Made by a program: the position numbers and the translations under genes
Origin: Ephemerocybe angulata
Lineage: Eukaryota; Basidiomycota; Agaricomycetes; Agaricales; Psathyrellaceae
Length of the DNA stretch: 64,000 bases
Reading direction: 5' to 3'
NCBI GenBank assembly: GCA_013368325.1
Contig: JAACJK010000002.1
Span: 434,001-498,000 of the forward strand
The notes under the pieces: model-generated
The model's input: the letters and a program-made list of their open reading frames with translations, nothing else
Told to the model about the DNA's origin: nothing
The model's database searches: none
Part shown: piece after piece, positions 11,014 to 21,078 of the stretch
How the letters are laid out: each line of letters starts with the position of its first letter
Numbering within the stretch: position 1 is the first letter of the stretch

Positions 11014-12599
11014 CGGACGGGCGCGGACGACGTGCTCGTCGGATTATGGATGGAAGGATAGAAGGGGGAAGCCAAGGGTATCACCGAGTGCGCCTCTTCC
11101 TTCGCTTCCAGGCCTTCATGGCTCGCAACTCCCGGGAGGAGATGCCCCGATGGATGATGATGATGATGAGGCGACGAATGTAACGATGCGACGAATTTTT
11201 ATACCCCCGGCCCTACTTGCATCTCGCTTTGGTCATTGACATAGGGTTACGATTATCTGGTCTTGGAAGGAGTTAGCTATAAACTCAAAGTGTATCGTAC
11301 TCGGTAGAAACTTCACTGTCTGCAATGGAAATAGGAATTACATCAAACACTTCGGGGGGAGTTGACTTTCTGGGAACTAGACGCTAAAATTGGCATGGCT
11401 ACACGTCCCCCCACTAGTGACGGCCCTGTCTTCTGCAAAATTCTGGCTCATACCTAGGTGTAAGAGTCCCTCCTTCACAATAGCGAAACGCCGATCCATA
11501 AACGATCTTCTATCTCGCGAAGGAGTCCCTCGTCATCACGTCATAGTCTATAGGCGCTTGTTTGAGCGCCGGAGTCCCTCCACATCGGGTCGCTCCCTAT
11601 CCACATTCCTGGCTACGCCTTTCCATGTTCTTCTTCGCGTTATTGAGGGGAACAAGCAGTCCGATCGAAGAGGCATGATGACGCTGGTCGGCTTACTGAC
11701 GTACTGTGTTAATGCCTCCTCAAGGCCTCACCGCTAATACCATCCATGCATGGACATAAATGGGACTTCGGAGAAGACAAGGTTATCCGCCATTGGAGCA
11801 CTTATCCAAAGGGAGGCGTCCAGGGTCCCTATCACCACCAAGTACACAGCACCCGGCCCTTAAGCTTTATCGATTTCAACGCCTTATAGCAGCGGTCGAC
11901 AAGGTACTTGGTGATATTCGCCTCACCTCAAACCCCTCGATGTTCGATCTACACGGGCTCGCCCTCCCATCGACGAGCACCTCCATGCGGACCAATCGGA
12001 CCTGCAGAAGTTAGAACGCCTTCCGGTAAGTAACCCAGAGGGAGCTCGGTTTTAATGGGGTGATACACTTCATGGCGACTTAAGGTACATGGTTCCACCT
12101 GCATTTGGACACATCGATTTGGACGGCCCTCGAGATCACCTGCCACAGCACCGGGTATCCCGCGAACGATGGAAAGTGCCAAGTTTGTCTGAAGTTTGGG
12201 AGATCCGACTCCGTTGCACCGGCATGCTGGATGGATGGATGCAATATATGGATAGATGGAGGAAGGGCTTGACCGGCTGTCGAAGTCGAGAGTTTATATG
12301 GCTGGCACGATTGAACGGCGTGTACGCTAGCTATCATGATGTACAGTAGGTCGATCGTGGCGTGGACAGTCGTTGCTAGCTAATAGCAGCAACGAACAGA
12401 AACGGCGCAGAGTCAATCGGGTGGGCAGGCGGTGGGACGGGCAGGTGTTGTTTCGTAACGTCATTTGATGAGACAGGGCGAGAGCAGCGGAAAGGTAAAT
12501 CTATATGGATCGAGATTCTATCGGTACACCATAAGTAATCCAAGATGCGAACGAAGGAGTGAATCCTGATACATTCCAGAGGTCAGAGGTACAGAGGGA
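11014..12599. other. intergenic, no supportable gene
   Basis: 1.6 kb between two convergent genes. The ORF at 11390-11737 has no recognisable feature. The word GAGTCCCTC recurs several times between 11465 and 11580 but without a regular period. Confidence 0.4.
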
Positions 12600-13949
12600 T
12601 CACCACCCAAAGATCAAGTCAGAAACCTGGCCGAGCACCGACTTGTTGCTCCCTGAGGCCTGCAGCGAAGGAGAAGATCCAGCGCCACCGCTCACCGCGC
12701 TCAATGGCGAGGCCCACGAAGAAGCTGCCGAGGCTTGGGGTGTCGCGGGTTTGGATTGACCTCCGGGTGCACCGGGGCGTCTGAACGCTGCGGCTGAAGG
12801 CTCCAGCTTGATGGGGGTGCCGAAGCCGAGGTTCGGGGTGCTGTTGAAGGGGAAGGGGCTTTGGACTGGCTCGTCGATGTTCATGGAGATGTTCGTGGAG
12901 TCGTTCTGGAGGTTTCCTCGCGCTGAAGGCTGACCGAGAACGGATTCCGCCTGTGTTTGGTCCTGCAACAATTATGAGATGTGTGAGTGAACATCGCGGG
13001 TAATGGGTAGCTGGACGTGACGACGTACAAAGAACTTGACCCCAATCATGTATTCCTTCTGGAGGACTTCCCCGTTCTTCCTAACTGCGCGTGCAGCGTC
13101 CCCGAGGTTCTGGAATCCCATCCTAAATGCGTTCCTGAGGTCGTCGATTGTCTCTGCCCCAGTTACACCTCCAAGTGCATGGAAGTACTCGGCGGTGGTG
13201 GCTTGTCGGTCTGGAGGGTAGCCGAAGACGATGACATAGACGCATTGCTCGTTGGTGGGTGCAACTGGTGGTACTTTCGTATGGCGCTTGCTGCCAAATT
13301 GCGACCCATGTAACGTCGATTGCTGTTAACACAGTTTAGTATAGATGCTACGCTTGCAGGGTTATACGCACTCGTGGTTGGAAGCGGGTTGAGGTGCTCT
13401 CTTGCAGCACTTCGTTCGGAATGTCGTTCACGGAGCTCATAGGGGGTGCATCTTCGTCCGCGAGAGTTTGACGCTGCCTGCTACAAGACGTTTCATACGG
13501 TGTGTGGCAAACGAGAAGCACCGTAGCTCACCTGGTACTCTCAAACATGGATTCCATCCCAAAGTCCGATGCAGGGCCCCTTGTCAGAACTTGGTTGAGT
13601 TTTGCTTTTGTCGGCACGATGGGTGCCTCGTCCGTGCGCTGGTTTCCTTGGGGCGAGTTCTAGGAACTTTCGTTGGTGTGGCTCAAAAATTAGGTGGGAT
13701 TTGCCGTACAGTACTTTGTGTTGCAGACTAACGAACATTTACAGAGATGCCGCGTTAAGCCTCATCCATCCTGGAGCTGAGCTGCAGGAAACGCACCATA
13801 AGATAGCCTGACTGGTAATGGCTTCGTGACTGCGAGAGCGAGTCACCGAACGAGGTGCTCGTGCTCGACGTGCCCCAGGTGTTGAGGTTGGGAGTGTGGT
13901 GCGAAGACGTCGAGGTCGACATCCCGGGGTTGAAGTGTGAGTTTTGCAT
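12600..13949 (-). CDS. NUP53: nucleoporin NUP53/NUP35 (Nup35-type RRM)
   Basis: Five exons (13949-13797, 13659-13532, 13480-13372, 13322-13029, 12962-12600) give 348 residues. The order is typical: a Ser/Asn-rich N terminus ending in Y-Q-S-G-Y-L-M, the linker K-A-K-L-N-Q-V-L with F-G-M-E-S-M-F-E, then an RRM-like Nup35 domain in exon 4 (V-Y-V-I-V-F-G-Y-P...E-Y-F-H-A-L-G-G) and a C-terminal S-D-L-I-F-G-W. NUP53 scaffolds the inner ring of the nuclear pore complex and its last residues form a membrane-binding amphipathic helix. An in-phase Met at 14009 is an alternative start, but the chosen one gives an N terminus usual for the family. Confidence 0.9.
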
Positions 13950-14261
13950 GGTGGACGTCGTGGTTCTGGACAAAAACGAACCTTTGTCGTCGTGCACGCG
14001 GTCCAACAACGACGACGCGGCTTATGCAATCTGCGTCACGTGCAGTGGGCGCCTACTGGCGAAATTTGGGCCTCTAGCTTCCGAGCTTTAAGTTTCCCAA
14101 GCGCCTATTTCCTGTACCGTACGTCCAGTGAAGCTGCTCAGAGAGACCCTTGGACGGCTAAAATAGAGGTGTAGATATACAAGAAGGCACCTAGAGGGGA
14201 GAGACGACGCAAGACGACGTCCAAAGCACTTTGAGCTCAAGGCCAACCTGATTGACAAGCT
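13950..14261. other. intergenic between NUP53 and small Lys-rich gene
   Basis: Serves as promoter of NUP53 and 3' region of the next minus-strand gene. Nothing else is seen. Confidence 0.4.
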
Positions 14262-14828
14262 CTATAAGGGGGTCTCTTCGTCATCCTCCTCTCCCGACTC
14301 GCACGAATCAGGATATGCAATACACCCAATCCCAAACCCAGGCTCAAGAGACTGGATAAGACCCTCCCCCGTGTCCGTCCTTAACCACTTCTTGAAAACC
14401 TTCCGGCCAGGCTTCCCATTCGTCGCAACAGCCTCGAGGATTTCCTCCATTTTCGACGGAACACCTTTTCTCATTGGGGTGAAGAGATCGTCTTGGTATT
14501 TCTTCGTCTCTCCTTCCGCGTCTTTGGAATGCTGCTCGACGATCTCTAGGAGGAGGTCGGCTGGCGTGACGTTGGCTGCCGCCATGGCTTGGAACACATC
14601 CGCCAGTTTGTCGTCCTCTGGTGAAGCGTCGTCGATTTCAATGGCAGGAGCCGTCCTGTTAATGGTTGAGGTCATAGTCAGCTGCTGTAGTGACGAGACT
14701 TAGGGTGGTATGTACTTCTCCACGTCATGAACCTTCTGGGTCTTTGAGCTTCCAGTAGATTTTTCCGACTTCGCCTTGATCGGATCCGTCCTCTGGGCCG
14801 TGCTTTTGCTTGTGCTGACTTTGGGCAT
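14262..14828 (-). CDS. hypothetical protein, small Lys-rich/helical family, copy 1
   Basis: Exons 14828-14716 and 14655-14262 give 168 residues. I do not recognise the family. The first exon encodes a basic, Ser/Lys-rich segment starting M-P-K. The second encodes a helical domain with A-A-N-V-T-P-A-D-L-L-L, then E-E-I-L-E-A-V-A and K-K-W-L-R, and ends acidic (E-S-G-E-E-D-D-E-E). The gene just upstream (15197-15727) has the same exon layout and the same block order, so the two are tandem paralogs about 370 nt apart. That shared conservation is the evidence that both are real. There is no signal peptide or membrane segment. The basic head suggests a nuclear or nucleic-acid-associated protein, which is only a guess. 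Confidence 0.7.
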
Positions 14829-15196
14829 CGTACTTGTATCCTTGAGTGTGGGGGATGGAAATGTGGATTCTTACGTGGAGGGAAGGAGCAAGGTGTTCGA
14901 AATGACCGCGTCGCGTCGACGCGTCGGAAATCAAATGGTTTGTCAGCAAAAAAAGAATGTCAGCCTCCACCCAATTCGATAAGCGCCCACAGAAAGCTTG
15001 CTGGGGTTAAGGGAGAGCCCGAGGATATAAATGCGGTATGTTCCACAGAAGGTTCAGAAAGTGTGTGGTCAGGGTCAGTAGATTTGCTATAGCGCTATTC
15101 GGGGGGTCAAGAAAGCAGTATCATATCCCGCTTAGTCCAGGAAAGTATTCGGTCCCACTACAGGTTGTAAAGCAGGGCGATGTGGATACTCCATTC
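14829..15196. other. spacer between tandem paralogs
   Basis: 368 nt with no ORF or motif that I can support; presumably the promoter of copy 1. Confidence 0.4.
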
Positions 15197-15727
15197 TCAC
15201 TCCTCATCTTCCTCATCCTCATCTTCGTCGTCTTCAAGGCCACCGTTAATCTCCCTTTGCACAATATCCGTAACAATCTCCTCCGCAAGTTCTGAACTCC
15301 TAAGCCACCTCCTCAACGCCTTCTCACCCCCACTCTTATCCTCCGCAACTGCCTCCAATATATCTCCGAGTTTCGAATCCACCTTCCCTCCGTGAAGAGA
15401 ATATAAGTCCCGTCTATACACCTGCTTTTGCTCTGAGTCAACAACGCCAGCGCGAGCATGGCGTCCTGGGATGACCGCGAGAAGCAAGTCGGCTGGGGTA
15501 ATGTTCGCTGCATTCATGGCTGCAAGGACGTGCGCTATCCTTTCTTCATGGGTTCTCGTTTCTATTGAGCTGGAGAGTCGAGATGAAGGAATGCAGGGCT
15601 GATGAGGTCGAAGGACGTACCTTTCTGGACTGCCGTCGCCTTTTCCAGACTTCAACAACTTCGGTTTGGCATTACCGACCGGGTTGGCCCTTTTGTTCGC
15701 CTTTTGTTCGGCGGTTGCTTTGGGCAT
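15197..15727 (-). CDS. hypothetical protein, small Lys-rich/helical family, copy 2
   Basis: Exons 15727-15621 and 15569-15197, joined over a GTACGT...CCAG intron, give 159 residues. The start M-P-K-A-T-A was chosen because it parallels copy 1; the open frame extends upstream to 15871 without support. The conserved blocks are A-A-N-I-T-P-A-D-L-L-L, then I-L-E-A-V-A, then R-R-W-L-R, and a strongly acidic C terminus (D-E-D-E-D-E-E-D-E-E). It is clearly homologous to its neighbour but diverged, so the duplication is not recent. Function unknown. Confidence 0.7.
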   Translation of the reverse strand: MPKATAEQKANKRANPVGNAKPKLLKSGKGDGSPERYVLRPHQPCIPSSRLSSSIETRTHEERIAHVLAAMNAANITPADLLLAVIPGRHARAGVVDSEQKQVYRRDLYSLHGGKVDSKLGDILEAVAEDKSGGEKALRRWLRSSELAEEIVTDIVQREINGGLEDDEDEDEEDEE

Positions 15728-16576
15728 ACCTATTCGTGTTATGCCGGGGGATAAAGCTGTGTGGAGGCGACAGAAGAGTTCAAGTTGAGGTCGGGAGTCA
15801 AGATGCGTCAAAGCGCTGACACGTTCAACGGTATGTTGGCGCGTGGAATTGATCCGCTGATACTCGTACATACGGCTTCAACTTAAATCTGATGCAATAA
15901 TTCAGCACTCCAGTCTCGAGACGTTGGCTTGCTCCCCAAAAACACCAGTCTGTGCCATCAGGTCGCTGTAGAGTGCGTGTCGTCGGAAGCTACGAACCGT
16001 GTAAACGTCTTCATGGCCCAACCTCCAGCAGGCTGAGTGAGGATGGGAAATTCCTGGTCGGGAGAGTGAGTTTTGATACAGAGGTTCGGTAGATACACCT
16101 ATCCTTTATTCTCGGGAGCATTTTGGGTAGTTCAGATGTACCAGGGAAAGCCGGTGTTGATGTCTCCGAGACGTAGTGGTTGGAGAAGAGACCCATAATC
16201 GCGGGCGCTAATCGGATTCCGCCGGTGCGATCGCCGATCCAGTGCGATCGGGCAATCAAAGTTAATCATGTGATCGTGCAACCAAGATCGGCCATCATGC
16301 AGATGTCCATTGAGTTGCCGGCTTTCTGCCACCCTTCTCCCACCATCTGCCACCACCCTTCTGCCACAATCGCTCAAGCAGACTTGCAAAAGACCTCCTC
16401 TACTGCTTTCAAAAGCTCGTCGAATTATATACTCGACTTTGAGAAGAGGAACATCTACTTTGATCGAAACTGGGGCCTTTGGAACGTCGATACGAAAGCG
16501 ATCTTCTCCGCAGTCGACGCCGAGTAGTACCTCCATCTTTCACCCTTATCACTGCCCCGCAAGATATACCAGTATT
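15728..16576. other. intergenic, no supportable gene
   Basis: Overlapping ORFs on both strands at 16011-16536 lack convincing splice or domain support. A TCTGCCACC-type repeat occurs at 16315-16370. Confidence 0.35.
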
Positions 16577-16828
16577 CTACTGTCTCTCGAAGCCCTTCGC
16601 CATCGTCAGATCGTACAAGGGGTGAACAAAGGTCAAAGAGCCCTTTCTCCATGTTTCATCGCTCTGCATCTCTAGGCTCTCCAGATCCACCTTGGTGCCC
16701 AGTCTGAGTGTCTCAGGCTGGAATGGAAGGGTGATGCTGTTCTTAGCCACCCTCTTCTTTGCCTTCTTTGGTGACGCCTTCGTGGTCCCGCTTTTCTCGC
16801 TGGGCTTTACTGCGACGGCGATGGGCAT
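16577..16828 (-). CDS. doubtful small Lys-rich ORF
   Basis: An 83-codon frame opens M-P-I-A-V-A-V-K with a Lys-rich stretch (K-K-A-K-K-R-V-A-K) like the heads of the two paralogs at 14262-15727, but it lacks their A-D-L-L-L helical block. It could be a diverged or broken third member whose second exon I cannot find, or a chance frame. Confidence 0.22.
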   Translation of the reverse strand: MPIAVAVKPSEKSGTTKASPKKAKKRVAKNSITLPFQPETLRLGTKVDLESLEMQSDETWRKGSLTFVHPLYDLTMAKGFERQ

Positions 16829-17175
16829 GAAACCAGTGAGCCTACGAGTGGCCGCTTCGCCTTCTCTCGGGCAGTATACGTGGCTGTATCTGGACACCAG
16901 GTTTCCAAAGTGCTTACTTCACCCCAAACCACCAATCCCGGGTGGTATCTCCTCTCGGTGGGATAGCCCCTCGTCATGGCCGACTTCCGGGCGCAAAGCG
17001 CCCTTCACCCAACACCTCGAGAATCTCGGCAAAACGACCCCAGATCAATGCAATACCAAGAGTAAGTGATATATTATTCCTCGTCGTATGGTAACCGCAC
17101 TCATAAACTACCCCGGAACAGGATTACTTCGCGGCTATTAGCAGACGACCCAAATGAAAGTGACTTCTCCGGCGT
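16829..17175. other. intergenic, no feature seen
   Basis: Only shadow ORFs; downstream of the small secreted protein gene. Confidence 0.35.
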
Positions 17176-17479
17176 TTATGTTGTTGCCGGTGGAGTTTCT
17201 TCCGGACTAGCCAGGAACAAGTCAGTTGCATTGAACGAGGTGGAGTATGAAGAGTTGGTGCAAACTCGCCCCCAGACGAATGTGGTGGTTTTCTCGACGA
17301 GATACGGTGATTCCTCGATCATTTGCTTGTACTTTCTAACTGCAGTGAAGCATTGTGCTTCCGTGCACTGAAACACAGTTAGTACTCTCATAGTATGAAG
17401 GCAACCAAGAACGGTGGGTGGTACTTACTAAAAAGGTTGCGAGCACGGTGACGATTGCAATTGGGACTTTAACTTTCAT
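17176..17479 (-). CDS. small secreted protein (80 aa)
   Basis: Exon 17479-17429 and exon 17367-17176 join over a GTAAGT...TTTCAG intron to 80 residues. The first exon is a near-perfect signal peptide (M-K-V-K-V-P-I-A-I-V-T-V-L-A-T-F-L). The mature part is about 60 residues and has three cysteines. It has one likely N-glycosylation site (N-S-S) and a Pro/Thr-rich C terminus. No known domain. Small secreted proteins of this kind are common in Agaricomycetes and are sometimes effectors or secreted during development. The gene is short, so the call rests on the signal peptide, the clean splice sites and a TATATA palindrome just upstream. Confidence 0.6.
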
Positions 17480-17516
17480 CCTTGAAATTGGTGAGTTCTC
17501 TATTCACGACGTGGGG

Positions 17517-17524
17517 CTATATAG
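17517..17524 (-). promoter_or_regulatory. possible TATA box of the small secreted protein gene
   Basis: CTATATAG lies about 40 nt upstream of the ATG at 17479, inside the palindrome GGCTATATAGCC. Confidence 0.4.
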
Positions 17525-18109
17525 CCTGAGCTCTGTCTTACACCAGATTTAGTTTACTGCCGTGGTTACGAAGCACAGGTCAGATCCGGTACGCTCCATT
17601 CATAGCTCCTCGTTTTTGCCTTGACTCACCCTCGTAGACCAGGAAAACCATTAGTCGTTATCTGTGCTGCGATACTAATAGGTGTTGCTACCAGTCTGTG
17701 ACATATTTTGATTTATATGATGCAATCCCTGTTCCGACGTTTCGACGGATAAGAGGTACGAGTTCTTTTCCACTCTATCGACGCGTCTTCAGTCGAGCAC
17801 ACTTTACTGAAACTGTGACTCGCATAGGAGGCAGTTGCGTATCCAGCAATCCGTACCTGCGTATGCGATGCTTATCGCGACGCTGCGCGCAATGCCGATT
17901 CAGCCTTCCGCCCGTCATAGCCAAACCGAGGCTTATTTCTCCGCAAAGGTAGAGTACTGTGCTTTTATGGCCCCTTTTACGCCCGTTCTTCGACTCATGG
18001 CTCATACTGTTTCTATAATTTGATTTTAAACAATTTGTAGCTGTGTTTACCATGCGACTGCACTGGTTCAATTAGTGCTGTATTCGGTTTCGTAGGCTTG
18101 CACGAAAGG
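17525..18109. other. intergenic between divergent genes
   Basis: Shared upstream region of the small secreted protein and the laccase; no further gene supported. Confidence 0.4.
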
Positions 18110-18116
18110 TATAAAT
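18110..18116 (+). promoter_or_regulatory. TATA box of the laccase gene
   Basis: TATAAAT about 120 nt upstream of the laccase start codon at 18236, a common distance for basidiomycete laccase promoters. Confidence 0.6.
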
Positions 18117-18235
18117 CCAAACCTTCGACTATGAATGACCCTCAACAAACAGGTCGCCTATTGAATCAGCTATAGAGGACTCTGGACAGTTCTCCCTCGC
18201 TCACTCACATACACTTAGGACAGCACCCCTTCGCC

Positions 18236-20479
18236 ATGCTTTCGTTTCTGACTCTCCTTGCTCTGCATTCGCTACCCCACATCCTTGCATATCCCCAGCG
18301 TCCCCATAGACCCCCAGCTGGAGGCGTGTCCTCGGGAGCCATAGGACCCTCCTCTTCACTCGTCATCGCCAATAAGGTCATTTCGCCTGATGGCTTCAAT
18401 CGCTCGTGAGTGCACTCTAGTGTGATCTTTGGAACTTGGACTGACCGACGTGGTATAGAGCGGTGCTTGCTGGTGCTTCAGCTTCGAGTCTCTCCTTCCC
18501 CGGGCCCGTCGTTCGCGGATACAAGGTACGATTGACCACAGTCTGAAAAGCATACGATCGCTGAACCATTTCGCAGGGGGACCACTTTGCTATGAATGTC
18601 ATTGACCAGTTGACCGATACCACCATGCTGAGAAGCACAAGTATAGTAAGTCCCCGCATTGGATAACCATGGTCCTTCGGTGCTGACAATCTTGAAGCAT
18701 TGGCACGGCATCTTCCAAAGAGGAAGCGCATACGCTGACGGCCCCGTCGGCGTTACACAGTGCCCAATTACCCCTGGCAACTCTTTCCTTTATGACTTCC
18801 GCGTACCCGATCAAGCTGGCACTTTCTGGTACCACTCTCATTATCTATCTCAATACTGCGACGGCTTGCGAGGGGCTTTCGTCGGTACGATCGCAACGAT
18901 CCCCACCGAGGACTGTGAGTACTTCAGCTGCTTCTAGCACTTAGAGCCTACACTGATGCCAGTCCTAGCTACGACATCGACGATGGTCTGTCCTGCTAGA
19001 CACACAGCCTATGCTTCTCTGACCTTCCATTGGCATTAGAGAGCACAATCCTCACGGTCGGCGACTGGTATCATGGCCCAGCACCCTCTCTTGCCGCCAT
19101 TCCTGAAGCCGATTCGACGCTCATCAATGGAAAGGGTCGTTTTGTCGGTGGACCCGCTGCTGAGCTCGCGATCGTGAATGTCGTGCGCAACAGGCGATAC
19201 CGATTCCGCCTCGTCTCCATCTCCTGTGATCCCAATTTCGTCTTCTCAATCGATGGGCACGTCATGGTAATGCTCAACCTTCCTCTAAAACCGATGTACT
19301 TTCGCCCATACCGCTTGCTCTAGATTATCATCGAAGTCGACGGCATCAACGTACAACCTCTCACTGTCGACTCCATCCAAATCTTTGCCGGACAGCGCTA
19401 CTCATTCGTCCTAAATGCCAACCGACCCGTCGATAACTACTGGATCCGCGCAAACCCCAACGTAGGGAAATCCGGATTCGCCGGAGGGATTAATTCAGCC
19501 ATCCTGCGCTATCAGGGCGCCCCTACCGCCGAGCCCACTACGAGCCGCTCGCCCTTCGACAACCCCATGATCGAAACCCGCCTTTCTCCCTTGACCAACC
19601 ACGCTGCGCCTGGGACTGCTCGCGTTGGCGCTGCGGATGTGAATATCAACCTCGACGTCAACTTCTTGCCCAGCGGGATTTTCACCGTGAACAACGCTAC
19701 CTTTACGCCTCCGAACGTCCCGGTGCTTCTGCAACTTATCAGCGGGGCTAGGACTGCGCAGGACTTGCTCCCTTCAGGGAGCGTGTATACTTTGCCTCGC
19801 AACAAAGTCATCGAGCTCAGCATTCCTGGAGGCTCGGCGGGAACGCCGGTGAGTGCGCTAATCTTCGAGCGAACATCGAGTGTGCTTATCACGAATCTCT
19901 ACAGCATCCCATTCATTTGCATGGGGTAAACTTCGCTCAACTTTCACCAATCTCTAACTGCTTACTCACATTGAGCTCTTTAGCATGCCTTCAGCGTTGT
20001 TCGGAGTGCAGGAAGTACCACGTACAACTACAACAACCCTGTGAAGCGGGACGTCGTCAACATCGGTGATGCGGGCGACAATGTTACGATCCGCTTCACC
20101 ACTGACAATGCGGGCCCGTGGATCCTTCACTGGTATGTCACACATCCCCCTTTCCCCCGCTTCCTTGCTGATTAGTCCGACCGTGTCTTTTCCTGCCTTC
20201 ATCTCCCAAAATTAGCCACATTGACTGGCATATGGTCCTGTAAGTCCCCTGTTCACTTGTAACTTCAATGAGGATCGTCCACTGATTTGATCGCTACAGA
20301 GGCCTCTCTGTCGTATTTGCCGAAGACGTTCCGGCTGTTGCATCTCAGGACCCCCCTCGTAAGATATTTCATTTACGAGTATATTGCTGCTTTGGCTCTA
20401 ACACTTTCCATCCAATCTAGCCGCTTGGGACCAGCTCTGTCCAAAGTTCGACCGGTTCCCTGCCGAGAACCCCCCTTGA
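18236..20479 (+). pseudogene. laccase (multicopper oxidase, AA1_1) with one frameshift
   Basis: Twelve exons cover a full laccase: signal peptide (M-L-S-F-L-T-L-L-A-L), then copper loops L1 H-W-H-G, L2 [17 protein letters not shown]3 H-P-I-H-L-H-G-H and L4 H-C-H-I-D-W-H-M-V-L-G-L. All copper ligands are present, with Leu at the axial T1 position. Laccases oxidise phenols with O2 outside the cell. At about 18883-18887 the frame breaks: after G-A-F-V the family-typical Y-D-R-N-D-P is read one base out of phase, which is best explained by a one-base loss. Every later exon is intact and spliced in the second frame, ending at TGA 20477-20479. Either a very young pseudogene or a sequencing error. 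Confidence 0.85.
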
Positions 20480-21078
20480 AGACATCCAAAGCCCAGATAT
20501 GCGGTTGATTTTGGCACAGACACTTAACCTAACCTTATGTTAAAGAAGGGTCCACTCTTTATATAGTCGCACATATCATGTTGATTCTACCACTCTTTTA
20601 CTTATCTCTCACTGAAGTTATCGGCAACTTTAACTTTTTCATACTTACTTGTTTCTCTCAGCTTGTATACAAATCATGGACTGTAATAGTACCGCAACGT
20701 ATCGGATTATATCCCTGCGACTGGACATGGTGAATCTGGGAGGAGGCAACAGTTCCCGCAGACTTTCTTTCCTTTCTTTCGAAGGGGTATGGAACGGTGA
20801 GAGACGAGGATGCAAGGGATCCAGGTCGTCTCAAGCCCGCCATGGGTAACACGTTCAAGTGAATCTATCTCATAGTTGTTATTCCTGAAAAAGCAGTCTT
20901 GTTCGGCTCGTTCTGAGGCACTCACTATAGTACATTTTGGAGATGCAGGGTATTCTAATGATGGTATATGTATATCTGACGTCGACTAAAGTCTCTACAA
21001 GGGTATGATAATGACGATGGGACAGGTCTAAAAACATGGCGGGCAAAGCGCGAAGGGAGCAGAAGAAATTATAGGACC
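20480..21078. other. intergenic, no feature seen
   Basis: 3' regions of two convergent genes (laccase and FunK1 copy 1). Confidence 0.4.

Noticed and set aside
16011..16536. 134-codon minus-strand and 115-codon plus-strand ORFs
   Set aside because: They overlap each other with no motif or intron support for either.
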